Assembly (NCBI RefSeq): GCF_900110645.1
Contig: NZ_FOFB01000024.1
Span: 28,717 to 92,716 of the forward strand
From: Neolewinella agarilytica
Lineage (GTDB): Bacteria; Bacteroidota; Bacteroidia; Chitinophagales; Saprospiraceae
Direction of reading: 5' to 3'
Length of the DNA stretch: 64,000 nt
Below, in pieces: positions 44,942 to 53,890 of the stretch. The notes under the pieces are model-generated. The model saw nothing but the letters and a program-made list of their open reading frames with translations. It ran no database searches and had not been told where the DNA came from. The translations under genes were made by a program, and so were the position numbers. Each line of letters starts with the position of its first letter. The first letter of the stretch is position 1.

Positions 44942-46546
44942 ATGCAACAATTCGCCAACCTCTTCCGCCGCCTGGACCGCACGACCAAGACCAACGCCAA
45001 GGTCGCGGCCCTGGCCGACTATTTCAGGGAAGCAGATGACCAGGACAAACTCTGGACGATGGCGCTCCTTAGTCATCGACGCCCGAAAAGAACAGTCAAC
45101 TCCAAACTGCTCCGCGGCTGGGCCGCAGAACTCGCCGGCATCGATCTCTGGCTGCTGGAAGAAAGTTATCACGTAGTGGGCGATCTGGCTGAATCCATCT
45201 CGCTTGTGTTGCCGCCACCGGAACGCAGCAGCGACCGGAGTCTGTCGGAATGGATCGCCATCGTAGAGCAACTCGGCACTTACGACGAAGATGGCAAACG
45301 CGAAGCCGTAACCGATGCCTGGCGGGAACTGGACACCACGGAGCGTTATCTGTTTAACAAACTCATCACCGGTGGCTTCCGCGTCGGCGTCAGCCAGAAG
45401 CTGATGACCCGTGCCCTGAGCCAGGCCACGGAGGTCGAAGAAACCAACCTTGCCCATCGCCTGATGGGAAACTGGACGCCCCACACCACTACTTTCGATG
45501 AGCTGATCAACAGTGAATCTGCCACCGATAACATTAGCCGACCCTACCCCTTTTACCTCGCCTACCAGCTGGAGCAGGAAGCGGAAAGCCTGGGTACGCC
45601 CGATGAATGGCAGGCCGAACATAAGTGGGACGGCATCCGGGGCCAGCTCATCGTCCGCGACGGAGAACTTTTCGTCTGGAGCCGGGGAGAAGAGCTGGTG
45701 ACGGACAAATACCCCGAGTACCACCCACTGGCAGAACTGCTGCCTGACGGCACCGTGATCGACGGCGAAATACTACCTTATGCTAACGGCCACCCCCTCG
45801 GCTTCAATGTGCTGCAAACCCGGATCGGGCGTAAAAAAGTCAACAAAAAACTGCTCCAGGAGGCTCCCATCGTGCTGATGGCCTATGACCTGCTGGAGGT
45901 CGGCGGGGAAGACATCCGCGCCCGGCCCATGTCCGAACGCCGCGAATTACTCGAAGAACTGCTGGAAACGCATGATACCCAGGGCATCGTTCTGCTCTCA
46001 CCCATCTACGAATTTAGCGATTGGAAAGACCTGGCCGCTGAGCGGGAAACCGCCCGCGAGAAACACAGCGAAGGCATTATGCTCAAGCGCCGCAACAGTG
46101 AATATAAACAGGGCCGCAAAAAAGGAGACTGGTGGAAATGGAAGGTCGATCCGCTTACCATCGATGCCGTTCTGCTATACGCCCAGCGGGGCCACGGCCG
46201 GCGGGCTAACCTGTTCACCGATTTTACCTTCGGGGTTTGGGATGGCGACACACTCGTGCCCTTCACCAAGGCCTATTCCGGCCTCACCGACAAGGAATTT
46301 AACCGCATTACTGCCTGGGTACGCAAGAACACCATTGATCGCTTCGGGCCGGTGCGTAGCGTGAAGCCGCACCACGTTTTCGAAATCGGCTTCGAGGGCA
46401 TCCGCAAATCCACCCGACATAAATCTGGTGTCGCTCTCCGCTTCCCGCGCATGCTCCGCTGGCGGGAGGATAAGCCGAAAGAAGAGGCGAATACAAAGGC
46501 GGATCTATTAGCAATGTTGGAGATGTATGGGGGAGAAGACTTGTAG
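44942..46546 (+). CDS. ATP-dependent DNA ligase (Lhr-Lig-Exo-Pe type)
   Basis: A 534-aa ligase with an N-terminal helical domain, a nucleotidyltransferase domain with motif I EHKWDGIRGQL (adenylated Lys228), DGEILP (motif III-like), EGIMLKRRN (motif IV) and WWKWKVDP (motif V), then an OB fold. It belongs to the bacterial LigB-like group paired with MBL exonuclease. It seals nicks in a DNA repair route together with its neighbour. The helicase (Lhr-like) and phosphoesterase partners are not in this window. Confidence 0.9.
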   Translation: MQQFANLFRRLDRTTKTNAKVAALADYFREADDQDKLWTMALLSHRRPKRTVNSKLLRGWAAELAGIDLWLLEESYHVVGDLAESISLVLPPPERSSDRSLSEWIAIVEQLGTYDEDGKREAVTDAWRELDTTERYLFNKLITGGFRVGVSQKLMTRALSQATEVEETNLAHRLMGNWTPHTTTFDELINSESATDNISRPYPFYLAYQLEQEAESLGTPDEWQAEHKWDGIRGQLIVRDGELFVWSRGEELVTDKYPEYHPLAELLPDGTVIDGEILPYANGHPLGFNVLQTRIGRKKVNKKLLQEAPIVLMAYDLLEVGGEDIRARPMSERRELLEELLETHDTQGIVLLSPIYEFSDWKDLAAERETAREKHSEGIMLKRRNSEYKQGRKKGDWWKWKVDPLTIDAVLLYAQRGHGRRANLFTDFTFGVWDGDTLVPFTKAYSGLTDKEFNRITAWVRKNTIDRFGPVRSVKPHHVFEIGFEGIRKSTRHKSGVALRFPRMLRWREDKPKEEANTKADLLAMLEMYGGEDL

Positions 46547-46602
46547 CGCCGACTGAAGTCGGCGTATATTATGTCTTACGCCGACTGAAGTCGGCGCTAC
46601 AA
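46541..46602. repeat. Large palindromic repeat overlapping ligase stop codon
   Basis: Two arms of about 24 bp (46541-46564 and 46579-46602), each itself palindromic around CGCCGACT/AGTCGGCG. Related units occur at 54648-54695 and about 56190-56276. Convergent genes on both sides suggest it also acts as a bidirectional terminator. Confidence 0.8.
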
Positions 46603-46624
46603 ATCCCCCTCAGAAACACCCTGA

Positions 46625-47842
46625 TTATCGCTTCCCCCTTTCAAACGCCAACACCGCCCGACCCAACTCTCCGAAAAAGGGCATCCCTGTTTCCAGGTAT
46701 TCGTATTCTCCGTCGTTGAAAATCCGGTTGTTATTGACGTGGATGGTGCCGACGAGCATAAACTCCCTCCCGCTTTCCGCGTCGGTGATGTAAGCAGCAT
46801 CCGTCAGATAGCCGTAGGCCCAGCCCACTTTGTTGTAGATGCGCAGGCCGTCGGGGATTTTGGTCGCTTCGGGCTGGTCGCCGTATAGCCAGAACTTGAC
46901 GTAGTTGTCGGGCTTATCGTAGACCGGGCTGGCGCTTTCACGGGGGCGTTCAGACATGGCCTGGCGGAGCAGCGCGTAGTCGGCATCTGTCAGCGTAAAG
47001 CGTTGTTGTTCGGGCACCGCTTCGGGCAATACGACACGCAGCAGGATGTCGTGCAGGTTTCGGACGGAGAGGTAGTTTTTATGGCTGAAGTCAAAGGGTT
47101 CGTTGATCAGCTCGCCGTCGTTAGTGGTGTAGCCTTTGCCCCGGAACTGCCCCTTCAGGTTGGGGAGTGGATCGTAATAGCGATCGTGCCGTTCGCCGAT
47201 CTGGTAGGGCACGTTGATGCCATCGACGAATTTGACCGGATTGAGCCAGGCGTGCGTCTCGGTGTTGAAGCCGCCCACACCAACGCGGTGTTGCAGCCGC
47301 CCGCCGTGGATGCCGGCACGATGCAGGGCATGGTTCATGTAGGTCGGGCCAAGAAACTCAAAGAGGCGGTTGTAGGCGTCGTTGTCGGACACCAGAAATA
47401 TCTTCCGGATGTACTGCTCCAGACTCGGGTAGCCGGACACGGAAGTCGTATCCGCCGCAGCAGGCGTTTGGGGCGCGGACGCGGGTGCCGTGCCAGTACC
47501 ATGGAACAGCAGGGTTTGGGGACTTAGCCCCTGAACGCCTAGCTCGTTCAACTGCTGCAGGGCGAGGATAGCCGCCGGCATTTTGACCGTGCTGGCGGGG
47601 TAAAAATACTGGCTGGTGTCCCTGGCTCCCCAGCGGTGGGTCTTTAGTCGGACGCTGCCGTCTGGCTGCCGGTCAATCTCCGTGTAGAGGACCTGGATTT
47701 CGTATTTGTCTGGTTCGGAGGCCCATGGGCCGAAGGAAGAAGCTTGTCGGCTGATAATGGTATTTAGTGGGTTGGACTGCCCGGACTGTCCATGAAGCAT
47801 TACTGAAAGCAGAAATAGCAGAAAAGCGACTGATCCTTTCAT
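46625..47842 (-). CDS. Class A beta-lactamase-like serine hydrolase
   Basis: A 405-aa secreted protein (signal to about residue 18) with the serine beta-lactamase/DD-peptidase motifs STVK (Ser84-Lys87), SDN in FLVSDNDAYNRLF, and NKVGWAYG in the KTG position. It has an insertion-rich loop that includes PASAPQTP. It could hydrolyse beta-lactams or peptidoglycan-related substrates; Val in place of Thr in KTG and the long loops argue against a typical resistance enzyme. Convergent with the ligase. Confidence 0.8.
   Translation of the reverse strand: MKGSVAFLLFLLSVMLHGQSGQSNPLNTIISRQASSFGPWASEPDKYEIQVLYTEIDRQPDGSVRLKTHRWGARDTSQYFYPASTVKMPAAILALQQLNELGVQGLSPQTLLFHGTGTAPASAPQTPAAADTTSVSGYPSLEQYIRKIFLVSDNDAYNRLFEFLGPTYMNHALHRAGIHGGRLQHRVGVGGFNTETHAWLNPVKFVDGINVPYQIGERHDRYYDPLPNLKGQFRGKGYTTNDGELINEPFDFSHKNYLSVRNLHDILLRVVLPEAVPEQQRFTLTDADYALLRQAMSERPRESASPVYDKPDNYVKFWLYGDQPEATKIPDGLRIYNKVGWAYGYLTDAAYITDAESGREFMLVGTIHVNNNRIFNDGEYEYLETGMPFFGELGRAVLAFERGKR
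47471..47490 (-). repeat. Dispersed 20-bp motif, copy 11 (in CDS)
   Basis: Minus strand CGGCACCCGCGTCCGCGCCC, encoding T-A-P-A-S-A-P in the serine hydrolase, the same DNA wording and peptide as copy 4. Confidence 0.75.
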
Positions 47843-47947
47843 AGTGAAGATTACAAGCTGAAGAAGACAGAATTATCTGTTGCAATATATACCTAAGCTA
47901 AACCACTTTGACTCAGGTATACCACAGGTTTCATTCTGCTATGCCCT

Positions 47948-49183
47948 TTATCGTCCTTTTGCTCTTTCCCACAAACGCCCGAACAAGTCTCCCATATCCA
48001 CGTCCTCGTCGGGGCCGGCACTACGCTGCCAGGCACGGACGGGGTGGACCGTCGTGTCCACCTGCCAGGCGAAGATGTAGCTGGCCGGGTCGTTGGGGTC
48101 TTCGGCGATGAGGCCGTAGCGCAGGTCCGCCACCTGTAGATATGCAGCGGTGTCCGTCGGGATAACGTTGTAGTAGTCTTTAGTGAACCAGCGAATGATC
48201 CGCAGGTCGCGGTCATTGGCGTAAGGGGCAATCCAGTCGTGATGGCCCTCGATTTCTGTCCAGGGCTCAAAACGGCGCTCTTCATCGAAGAGGCTGTACT
48301 GGCTGAAGTAGTACAGGTCTTTGTTGGCATCTTTGGCAGTACCTGACCAGAGTACATTGTTGAGGATGGTAGGGCCAATGATGGTGGCCTCCGCTTCAAT
48401 GCCGTCAGCGGCGAGCGTGCGGTGTAGTACGTCTTCGACGTTGAAGTAGTTCACGACGGTGAGCGCCAGATAAATCGAAGAGACGATGAGCCCCGCCCGG
48501 TTTACCCATGCTCTTTTAACCGAACCCCGCACCTGCGACCGCGCCCAAAGAAGCAGCACGAGAAATGGAATGGTGTAGAGCGGATCCGCCACCGAAATGG
48601 TGTTCCAGGCCACCCGGCTTTTCGCCAACGGCTGGAAAATCTGGGTGCCGTAAGCCGTAAAACAATCGAGCAGCGGGTGCGTAACGATGGCCCCAAAGGC
48701 CAGTAAAGTCCAGCCCAGCCAGCCGGTATTAGGTGTTTTGTCCGGAAAGCCCCGCAGCCAGCGAATACCGCCTACGCCCAGAAAAATGCTGGCAAAAACC
48801 AGCGTGATCACCGTCACAATCTGGGGGATATTGTAAATCTCAATCGGCATCAGGTAACTGCCAACGAGCAAAACGACGAAAAACTCCAGTAGCAGCGCAG
48901 GCCAGATCCACCGGCTTTTTATGGGCCCTTCCCTGCCGCCGTAAAACCGGTGAATGGCCAGCCCTACGGCAGGAGCAATCAGCACCGCAAAGGCCAGGCT
49001 ATGCGTAAATGCCCGGTGATAAGCCAGCGCACTCATCGGGTCGCTAACGGTATTGGCGAAAACGTCGAGGTCGGGCAACGTACCACAAATGCCACCCCAT
49101 AGCATGGCTCGGTTACCGACCTTGCGGCCCAAAACTGCCTCGCCTACGGCGGCGCCCAAAACGATCTGCGTGAGAGAATCCAT
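47948..49183 (-). CDS. DUF457-family membrane-bound metal-dependent hydrolase
   Basis: A 411-aa protein of the YdjM/LexA-binding DUF457 family. The N-terminus MDSLTQIVLGAAVGEAVLG with LPDLDV and HRAFTHSLAFA supplies the conserved Asp/His metal ligands. It then has several transmembrane helices and GAIVTHPLLDCFTAYGTQIF, and ends with a soluble domain of about 150 residues. Enzymatic activity is unproven for the family. Carries a dispersed motif copy encoding WARSQVRG between helices. Confidence 0.85.
   Translation of the reverse strand: MDSLTQIVLGAAVGEAVLGRKVGNRAMLWGGICGTLPDLDVFANTVSDPMSALAYHRAFTHSLAFAVLIAPAVGLAIHRFYGGREGPIKSRWIWPALLLEFFVVLLVGSYLMPIEIYNIPQIVTVITLVFASIFLGVGGIRWLRGFPDKTPNTGWLGWTLLAFGAIVTHPLLDCFTAYGTQIFQPLAKSRVAWNTISVADPLYTIPFLVLLLWARSQVRGSVKRAWVNRAGLIVSSIYLALTVVNYFNVEDVLHRTLAADGIEAEATIIGPTILNNVLWSGTAKDANKDLYYFSQYSLFDEERRFEPWTEIEGHHDWIAPYANDRDLRIIRWFTKDYYNVIPTDTAAYLQVADLRYGLIAEDPNDPASYIFAWQVDTTVHPVRAWQRSAGPDEDVDMGDLFGRLWERAKGR
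48529..48546 (+). repeat. Dispersed 20-bp motif, copy 12 (in CDS)
   Basis: GCACCTGCGACCGCGCCC followed by AAAGAA, antisense in the DUF457 gene, encoding W-A-R-S-Q-V-R. Confidence 0.75.
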
Positions 49184-49250
49184 GCAGGAGGAAAGGAGCA
49201 GTGTGGTAAAAGGTTGGGTTTGTGGCGAAGAAACCCTTTGTAGAAGAAGA

Positions 49251-49799
49251 TTAAGGTGTTCTGCGCAGGTATTTCTCCGGCACGGCCTCAGTTAACCAGA
49301 CTCCGTTATCTGAACGATAGAAGAGATACCCGTCAGCGGCCATTTGGGCGGCGTCCACGATCAAGACTACGGGCTTGCCGTGGCGACTACCCACCTTAGT
49401 GGCCGTTTCCTGCTCATGGCTCAAATGAACGTGCTGTCGCTTGCGTTTTTCCAGTCCGGTTCTCAGGATGGAGGCCACGGCGGTCGTCGCCGTTCCGTGG
49501 TAGAGCATGTCGGGGGGCTGGACGGGTTTCATCTGCAGGTCGACGTTGAGGCTGTGCCCCTGATTAGCCCGGATTTTTCGGCCATCGTCACTGAAACGGA
49601 AGCGTTGTTTATTGTTTTCGGCAACGATTAGATCCAGTTCCGAACGATTGAGCGGAGTACCATCCTGGGTCATCAGGCGGAGTAGATCGTCTACCTCCGC
49701 CCAGCCATTGGCATCAAGTGTAAGGCCAATAGCCTGGGGTTTATGGCGGAGAACCAGGCTGATTTTCCGGCTGGTACGAATGAGTTGTTTAGGGTGCAT
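49251..49799 (-). CDS. kptA: RNA 2'-phosphotransferase (Tpt1/KptA)
   Basis: A 182-aa enzyme that moves a splice-junction type 2'-phosphate from RNA to NAD+. Family signatures include SRKISLVLRHKPQAIGLTLDANGW (N-terminal RNA-binding lobe), IRANQGHSLNV, LYHGT, KRQHVHLSH and GKPVVLIVDA. The length is standard. Bacteria lack the tRNA-splicing pathway that creates this substrate, so its role is open. A perfect operator-like palindrome lies 10 bp before its ATG. Confidence 0.92.
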   Translation of the reverse strand: MHPKQLIRTSRKISLVLRHKPQAIGLTLDANGWAEVDDLLRLMTQDGTPLNRSELDLIVAENNKQRFRFSDDGRKIRANQGHSLNVDLQMKPVQPPDMLYHGTATTAVASILRTGLEKRKRQHVHLSHEQETATKVGSRHGKPVVLIVDAAQMAADGYLFYRSDNGVWLTEAVPEKYLRRTP

Positions 49800-49809
49800 G
49801 ATTTAGTTT

Positions 49810-49824
49810 GTTTAGTTACTAAAC
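49810..49824 (-). promoter_or_regulatory. Operator-like palindrome upstream of kptA
   Basis: GTTTAGTTACTAAAC, a perfect 7-bp inverted repeat with a single central base, placed where RNA polymerase or a ribosome would load for kptA. It resembles the TAGTNACTA-type sites bound by small winged-helix repressors, but no such gene is nearby. Confidence 0.45.
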
Positions 49825-49860
49825 TAAGCTTGTTCTGTAAAAGTTGCAGCTCCTCTTTTT

Positions 49861-49879
49861 TGCGCGGTCGCAGGATGCA
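49861..49879 (-). repeat. Dispersed 20-bp motif, copy 13
   Basis: Minus strand TGCATCCTGCGACCGCGCA followed by AAAAAA. Intergenic between the divergent kptA and parC genes. Confidence 0.75.
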
Positions 49880-49933
49880 GAGCAGAGCTTGAAAAGAGCA
49901 AACTAAAACAACAAATAAGTCTATTTTAAAACA

Positions 49934-49965
49934 TTTTGTTATTAAAAAAGCATTTGCTATCTTCG
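49934..49965 (+). promoter_or_regulatory. parC promoter
   Basis: TTTTG (-33, 49934-49938), 19-bp spacer, then TATCTTCG (-7, 49958-49965), a good match to the Bacteroidota primary sigma consensus. The leader of about 130 nt contains a GGACCTCGAAGCGTC...GAGCGTCCGG repeat (50010-50073) also found at 17638-17675. Confidence 0.65.
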
Positions 49966-50104
49966 CCCTATCGCTAAAGAGGATTCCAGTTTCTGTACTC
50001 CAAAACCAGGACCTCGAAGCGTCTCAAAACCGGAGCGCAGCGGAGGCCTTTTGAGCCTTTTGAGCGTCCGGTAGATCCGAAAGACTACGAATCAACAGCA
50101 GTAA

Positions 50105-52747
50105 ATGACCGACGATACCGCTACACAGAATGGCCAGTCAGCCGATGACGACAAAGTAACGACCCTGAAGGGGATGTACGAGGATTACTTCCTTGATTAC
50201 GCCAGCTACGTGATTCTGGAACGAGCCGTACCTTCCATTGAGGACGGACTCAAGCCCGTGCAGCGTCGTATTCTGCACGCTCTGAACGAGATGCACGATG
50301 GTCGTTACCACAAGGTGGCTAACGTGATCGGACAAACCATGCAGTATCACCCTCACGGAGACGCTGCCATTGGCGATGCTCTGGTGGGGCTGGGGCAAAA
50401 AGGGCTGTTGATTGATCCACAGGGGAACTGGGGTAACACCTTAACCGGTGACTCCGCCGCCGCGAGCCGTTACATTGAGGCCCGACTGACCAAGTTCGCC
50501 ACCGAAGTGGTCTTCAACCCACAAACCACCCAATGGCAGGTGAGCTACGACGGGCGGAAGCGGGAGCCGATCAATCTGCCGGCTAAGTTTCCGCTCTTAT
50601 TGGCGCAGGGCACCGAAGGCATTGCCGTAGGTCTGAGCACGAAGATCATGCCCCATAACTTCATTGAGATCTGCCGCGAAAGCATCAAGATCCTGGAGGG
50701 AAAGAAACCCAAGCTCTACCCGGACTTTCCTACCGGCGGTACGGTAGACGTAAGCGATTACCAGTGGGGTAAGCGCGGGGGAAAGATCAAGATCAGAGCG
50801 ACGATTGAAAAGATCGACAACAAGTTCATCGCCATTCGGGAGCTTCCCTATGGCATGACAACCCAATCGCTGATTGACAGTATTCTCAAGGCCAACGACA
50901 AGGGTAAGATCAAGGTTAAAAAAGTACAGGATAACACGGCTGCGGAAGTGGAAATCCTGATCGAGCTGGCTACCGGCATCAGCCCTGATGTTACCATCGA
51001 CGCGCTCTACGCCTTTACCAACTGCGAGCTGTCTGTTTCTCCTAACGCCTGTATCATTATCGGAGGTGACAAGCCTCACTTCGTCTCTGTACTTGACATT
51101 CTGGAGCACATCACGCATCAAACCCGTGATTTGCTGAAGATGGAATTGATGATCAAGCAGAAGGAGCTGGAGGAAAAGCTACACTTCGCCAGTCTGGAAA
51201 AAGTCTTCATCAAAGAGCGCATCTATCGCGATATTGAAGAAGCGGAAGACTTCCCCGAGGTGCTTGACATCATCCGCGAAGGGTTGGAAAAGTACTTCCG
51301 TGACCCCAACGAAAAGGCCAAAAAGGGAGATACCCGAATGCAATTGTTGCGGGCAATCTCTGACGATGACATCATTCGCCTGACGGAGATCCGGATCAAG
51401 CGCATCTCAAAGTATAACAGCTTTGCTGCTGATGAGCGGATCGCTAAACTGGAAGAGGAACTTAAGCAGGTCAAGCACGACCTGGAACACCTGACGGAAT
51501 ACACCATTGCCTGGTACCAGCACCTGCTCGACAAGTACGGCAAAGGCTGGGAGCGGAAGACGAAAATTGGCACCTTTGAAAAAGTGAAAGTTGCCGCTGT
51601 TGCCGCTAACAATGCCAAGCTCTACGTTGACCGCAAAGAGGGCTTTATCGGGATGGGCCTCAAGAAGGAAGAGTTCGTGGCGGAATGCTCGGATATTGAC
51701 GACGTGATTGTCATCCGAAAGGATGGCAAACTGATGGTCACCCGTATTGCGGATAAGACCTTCGTGGGTAAGAATATCATTCACGTGGGCGTCTGGAAAA
51801 AAGGAGATGAACGGACGACCTACAACATGGTCTACCTGGACGGCAAAACCGGCCGTGCGATGGGCAAGCGTTTTAACGTCAAGGCCATTACCCGGGATCG
51901 GGAGTATGACCTGACCAAGGGCGCGAGGGGATCCAAGCTGCTCTACTTTAGCGCAAACCCTAACGGTGAGGCGGAGATTGTGAACGTACTGTTGAGCCCC
52001 GCCAGTAAGGCGCGGGTGAAAGACTTCGATTTTGACTTCGCTGAACTGGCGATCAAAGGCCGGGCCTCCGGCGGTAATATCGTGACGCGCTACCCGGTCA
52101 GAAAAGTAACCCTGAAGGAAGCGGGTAAGAGTACGCTCGGGGCACTGAAAGTCTGGATGGACGAAGTATCCGGTCGTCTGAATCTCGAAGAGCGCGGCCG
52201 CCTGCTCGGCGGCTTTGACACCGGGGACTTGCTGCTGGTGATCAACCACGATGGTACTTACGAACGGGAAGAACTGGACATGAGCCGTCGTTATGACCCC
52301 AAAGCCCTGTTCTTCATCGGTAAATATCAGGACGACATGGTCGTCAGTGCCGTCTATCATGAAGGGGAGCGCAAGGTCACCCTGGTGAAACGTTTCCAGA
52401 TTGAAACGAGCTCTCCCGGGCAAAAATTCAGCTTTACTTCGGATCATCGGCAGACGAAGCTATACCTGGCCACCCTCCACCCGGAGCCGGAAGTGGAAAT
52501 CTCCTGGCGGGAGAAAAAAGAGAAGAAAACCAAGGTGATTCAGTTAGCCGAATTCATTGACGTGAAGGGGTGGAAATCGTTAGGCAACAAGCTGCACGAC
52601 GGTAAGCTCGTTACGGTGAAGGAGCTCAATGAACCCTATGTGCCTAAGGTTCGGGAGGTTACCGTGAAAGCAACAAAGAAAGCCGCCCCTAAACAAGAAG
52701 AAAGTGGTGGTATTAAGCCAGGGGATACGATTGAGCTGGACTTTTAG
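50105..52747 (+). CDS. parC: DNA topoisomerase IV subunit A
   Basis: Type II topoisomerase breakage-reunion subunit of 880 aa. It has the catalytic Tyr123 in AASRYIEARL, YHPHGDAAIGDALVGLGQ in the quinolone-determining region, and SIEDGLKPVQRRIL near the N-terminus. The sequence type (DYASYVILERAVPSIEDGLKP) matches the Bacteroidota GyrA/ParC-like protein usually assigned as ParC. The C-terminal half holds pinwheel-like repeats, and there is a Lys-rich tail. No parE is adjacent. Confidence 0.88.
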   Translation: MTDDTATQNGQSADDDKVTTLKGMYEDYFLDYASYVILERAVPSIEDGLKPVQRRILHALNEMHDGRYHKVANVIGQTMQYHPHGDAAIGDALVGLGQKGLLIDPQGNWGNTLTGDSAAASRYIEARLTKFATEVVFNPQTTQWQVSYDGRKREPINLPAKFPLLLAQGTEGIAVGLSTKIMPHNFIEICRESIKILEGKKPKLYPDFPTGGTVDVSDYQWGKRGGKIKIRATIEKIDNKFIAIRELPYGMTTQSLIDSILKANDKGKIKVKKVQDNTAAEVEILIELATGISPDVTIDALYAFTNCELSVSPNACIIIGGDKPHFVSVLDILEHITHQTRDLLKMELMIKQKELEEKLHFASLEKVFIKERIYRDIEEAEDFPEVLDIIREGLEKYFRDPNEKAKKGDTRMQLLRAISDDDIIRLTEIRIKRISKYNSFAADERIAKLEEELKQVKHDLEHLTEYTIAWYQHLLDKYGKGWERKTKIGTFEKVKVAAVAANNAKLYVDRKEGFIGMGLKKEEFVAECSDIDDVIVIRKDGKLMVTRIADKTFVGKNIIHVGVWKKGDERTTYNMVYLDGKTGRAMGKRFNVKAITRDREYDLTKGARGSKLLYFSANPNGEAEIVNVLLSPASKARVKDFDFDFAELAIKGRASGGNIVTRYPVRKVTLKEAGKSTLGALKVWMDEVSGRLNLEERGRLLGGFDTGDLLLVINHDGTYEREELDMSRRYDPKALFFIGKYQDDMVVSAVYHEGERKVTLVKRFQIETSSPGQKFSFTSDHRQTKLYLATLHPEPEVEISWREKKEKKTKVIQLAEFIDVKGWKSLGNKLHDGKLVTVKELNEPYVPKVREVTVKATKKAAPKQEESGGIKPGDTIELDF

Positions 52748-52760
52748 ATTGTTACTTTGG

Positions 52761-52806
52761 TTGAGATGCCGTGCGTCGAAATTAGAATCGACGCACGGTA
52801 TCTCAA
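52761..52806. repeat. Palindromic repeat after parC
   Basis: 19-bp arms (52761-52779 and 52788-52806) around an 8-bp loop with about one mismatch. The CGTCGA/TCGACG core is shared with the repeat after hflX. It probably forms the parC 3' stem. Confidence 0.75.
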
Positions 52807-52818
52807 CTAAAGACCAAC

Positions 52819-52826
52819 TATCTTCG
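52819..52826 (+). promoter_or_regulatory. rsmG -7 box
   Basis: TATCTTCG, 19 nt before the rsmG ATG, identical to the parC -7 element; no clear -33 because the parC palindrome occupies that position. Confidence 0.45.
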
Positions 52827-52845
52827 CCCCGCAAAAGAATAAGCC

Positions 52846-53484
52846 ATGACCGCCGATATCATCTTCCAGCATTTTCCTGAGCTCACTGAGCGGCAACGCG
52901 AGCAATTCGAAGCTCTGGATGCCTTATACCGGGATTGGAATTCCAAGATTAATGTTATCAGCCGAAAGGACATTGATAACCTCTACGTGAATCACGTATT
53001 GCACAGTTTAGCCATCGCTAAAGTGGTGCGCTTCGTGCCCGGCGCTAAAGTACTGGACCTGGGCACCGGAGGCGGCTTCCCCGGCATTCCGCTGGCGATC
53101 ATGTTTCCGGAGACAGACTTTCATCTGGTAGATGGTATTGCTAAAAAAATACGCGTCTGTAATGAGGTCATCCAGGTCATCGGGTTGACCAACTGCCGGG
53201 CCGAGCAAAAGCGGGCCGAAGAGATCAAGAAGCCTGCCTATGACTTCGTCGTCACGCGAGCCGTTGCTAAGATCGATAAGTTAGCCGAGTGGAGCATGAA
53301 ACTCATTGCCCGTAAGCAGCGGCATGCGCTGCCCAATGGCATCCTGGCGTTGAAGGGAGTAGGGCTAACGGAGGAAATGTCTGCTCTGCCCAAAGGAGCT
53401 TACCTGGAAGAACATCCCATCAAGGAGATGTTTCCGGAGCACGACTTCTTCGAAGTGAAGGCCGTGGTATACCTGCAGTACTAG
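52846..53484 (+). CDS. rsmG: 16S rRNA (guanine527-N7) methyltransferase
   Basis: A 212-aa RsmG/GidB. It has the N-terminal FEALDALYRDWNSKINVISRKD, motif I VLDLGTGGGFPGIPLAI (about 66-82), LVDGIAKKIRVCNEV, and VTRAVAKIDKLAEW. Normal length. The modification affects streptomycin sensitivity in other bacteria. It stands alone after parC. Confidence 0.94.
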   Translation: MTADIIFQHFPELTERQREQFEALDALYRDWNSKINVISRKDIDNLYVNHVLHSLAIAKVVRFVPGAKVLDLGTGGGFPGIPLAIMFPETDFHLVDGIAKKIRVCNEVIQVIGLTNCRAEQKRAEEIKKPAYDFVVTRAVAKIDKLAEWSMKLIARKQRHALPNGILALKGVGLTEEMSALPKGAYLEEHPIKEMFPEHDFFEVKAVVYLQY

Positions 53485-53570
53485 CAAATATCAGGGTTCT
53501 GATTGCAAATAAGAGGAACCAAACCTGCAACCTGCATTTTGCAACCCACAACTTGCAACCTGCAACCTGC

Positions 53571-53735
53571 TTACATATACCCCAATGCCATCACAAGGAA
53601 GGTCAGCATAAACGGCATCGCTACCCAAAACCACTGATTCATAAACATCAGCATCAGGATGAAAATGACAAGGAATACCAGAAAAAGCATCCAGTTACGG
53701 CGGGTCTCTGCGGGAGTGTAGTGGCTGGTAGGCAT
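53571..53735 (-). CDS. 54-aa two-helix membrane protein
   Basis: ATG to TAA, 54 codons: a polar start MPTSHYTPAETRRNW, then two hydrophobic helices (about 16-32 and 35-53) rich in Met, Phe and Trp, with a short NQWFW turn. This is the shape of small inner-membrane proteins commonly left unannotated in Bacteroidota. The start codon follows a CCCCC run. The adjoining DNA at 53521-53570 is a repeated TGCAACCTGC phrase. Confidence 0.6.
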   Translation of the reverse strand: MPTSHYTPAETRRNWMLFLVFLVIFILMLMFMNQWFWVAMPFMLTFLVMALGYM

Positions 53736-53770
53736 GGGGGATATAATTTGAGGGCAAAGATAGGGGTTTT

Positions 53771-53890
53771 AGTCGGTAGACGGTAGTGTTGTAGACGGTA
53801 GTTGTAGTCTATAGTCGGTAGAATAGCCCCAATCTGAATTTTCTACTACCTACCGTCTACAGATCTACCGTCTACAACACTACCGACTAC
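53771..53890. repeat. TAGTCGGTAGACGGTAG-type inverted repeats
   Basis: Several copies of GTAGACGGTAG in one direction (about 53771-53820) face CTACCGTCTAC copies (about 53848-53890), giving alternative long stems. They abut the pgl stop codon and probably act as its terminator. Similar wording lies at 18738-18846. Confidence 0.7.

Noticed and set aside
46625..47842. Antibiotic-resistance class A beta-lactamase
   Set aside because: STVK and SDN are present, but the third motif is KVG rather than KTG and the protein is far longer than resistance enzymes, so only a general serine hydrolase call is supported.
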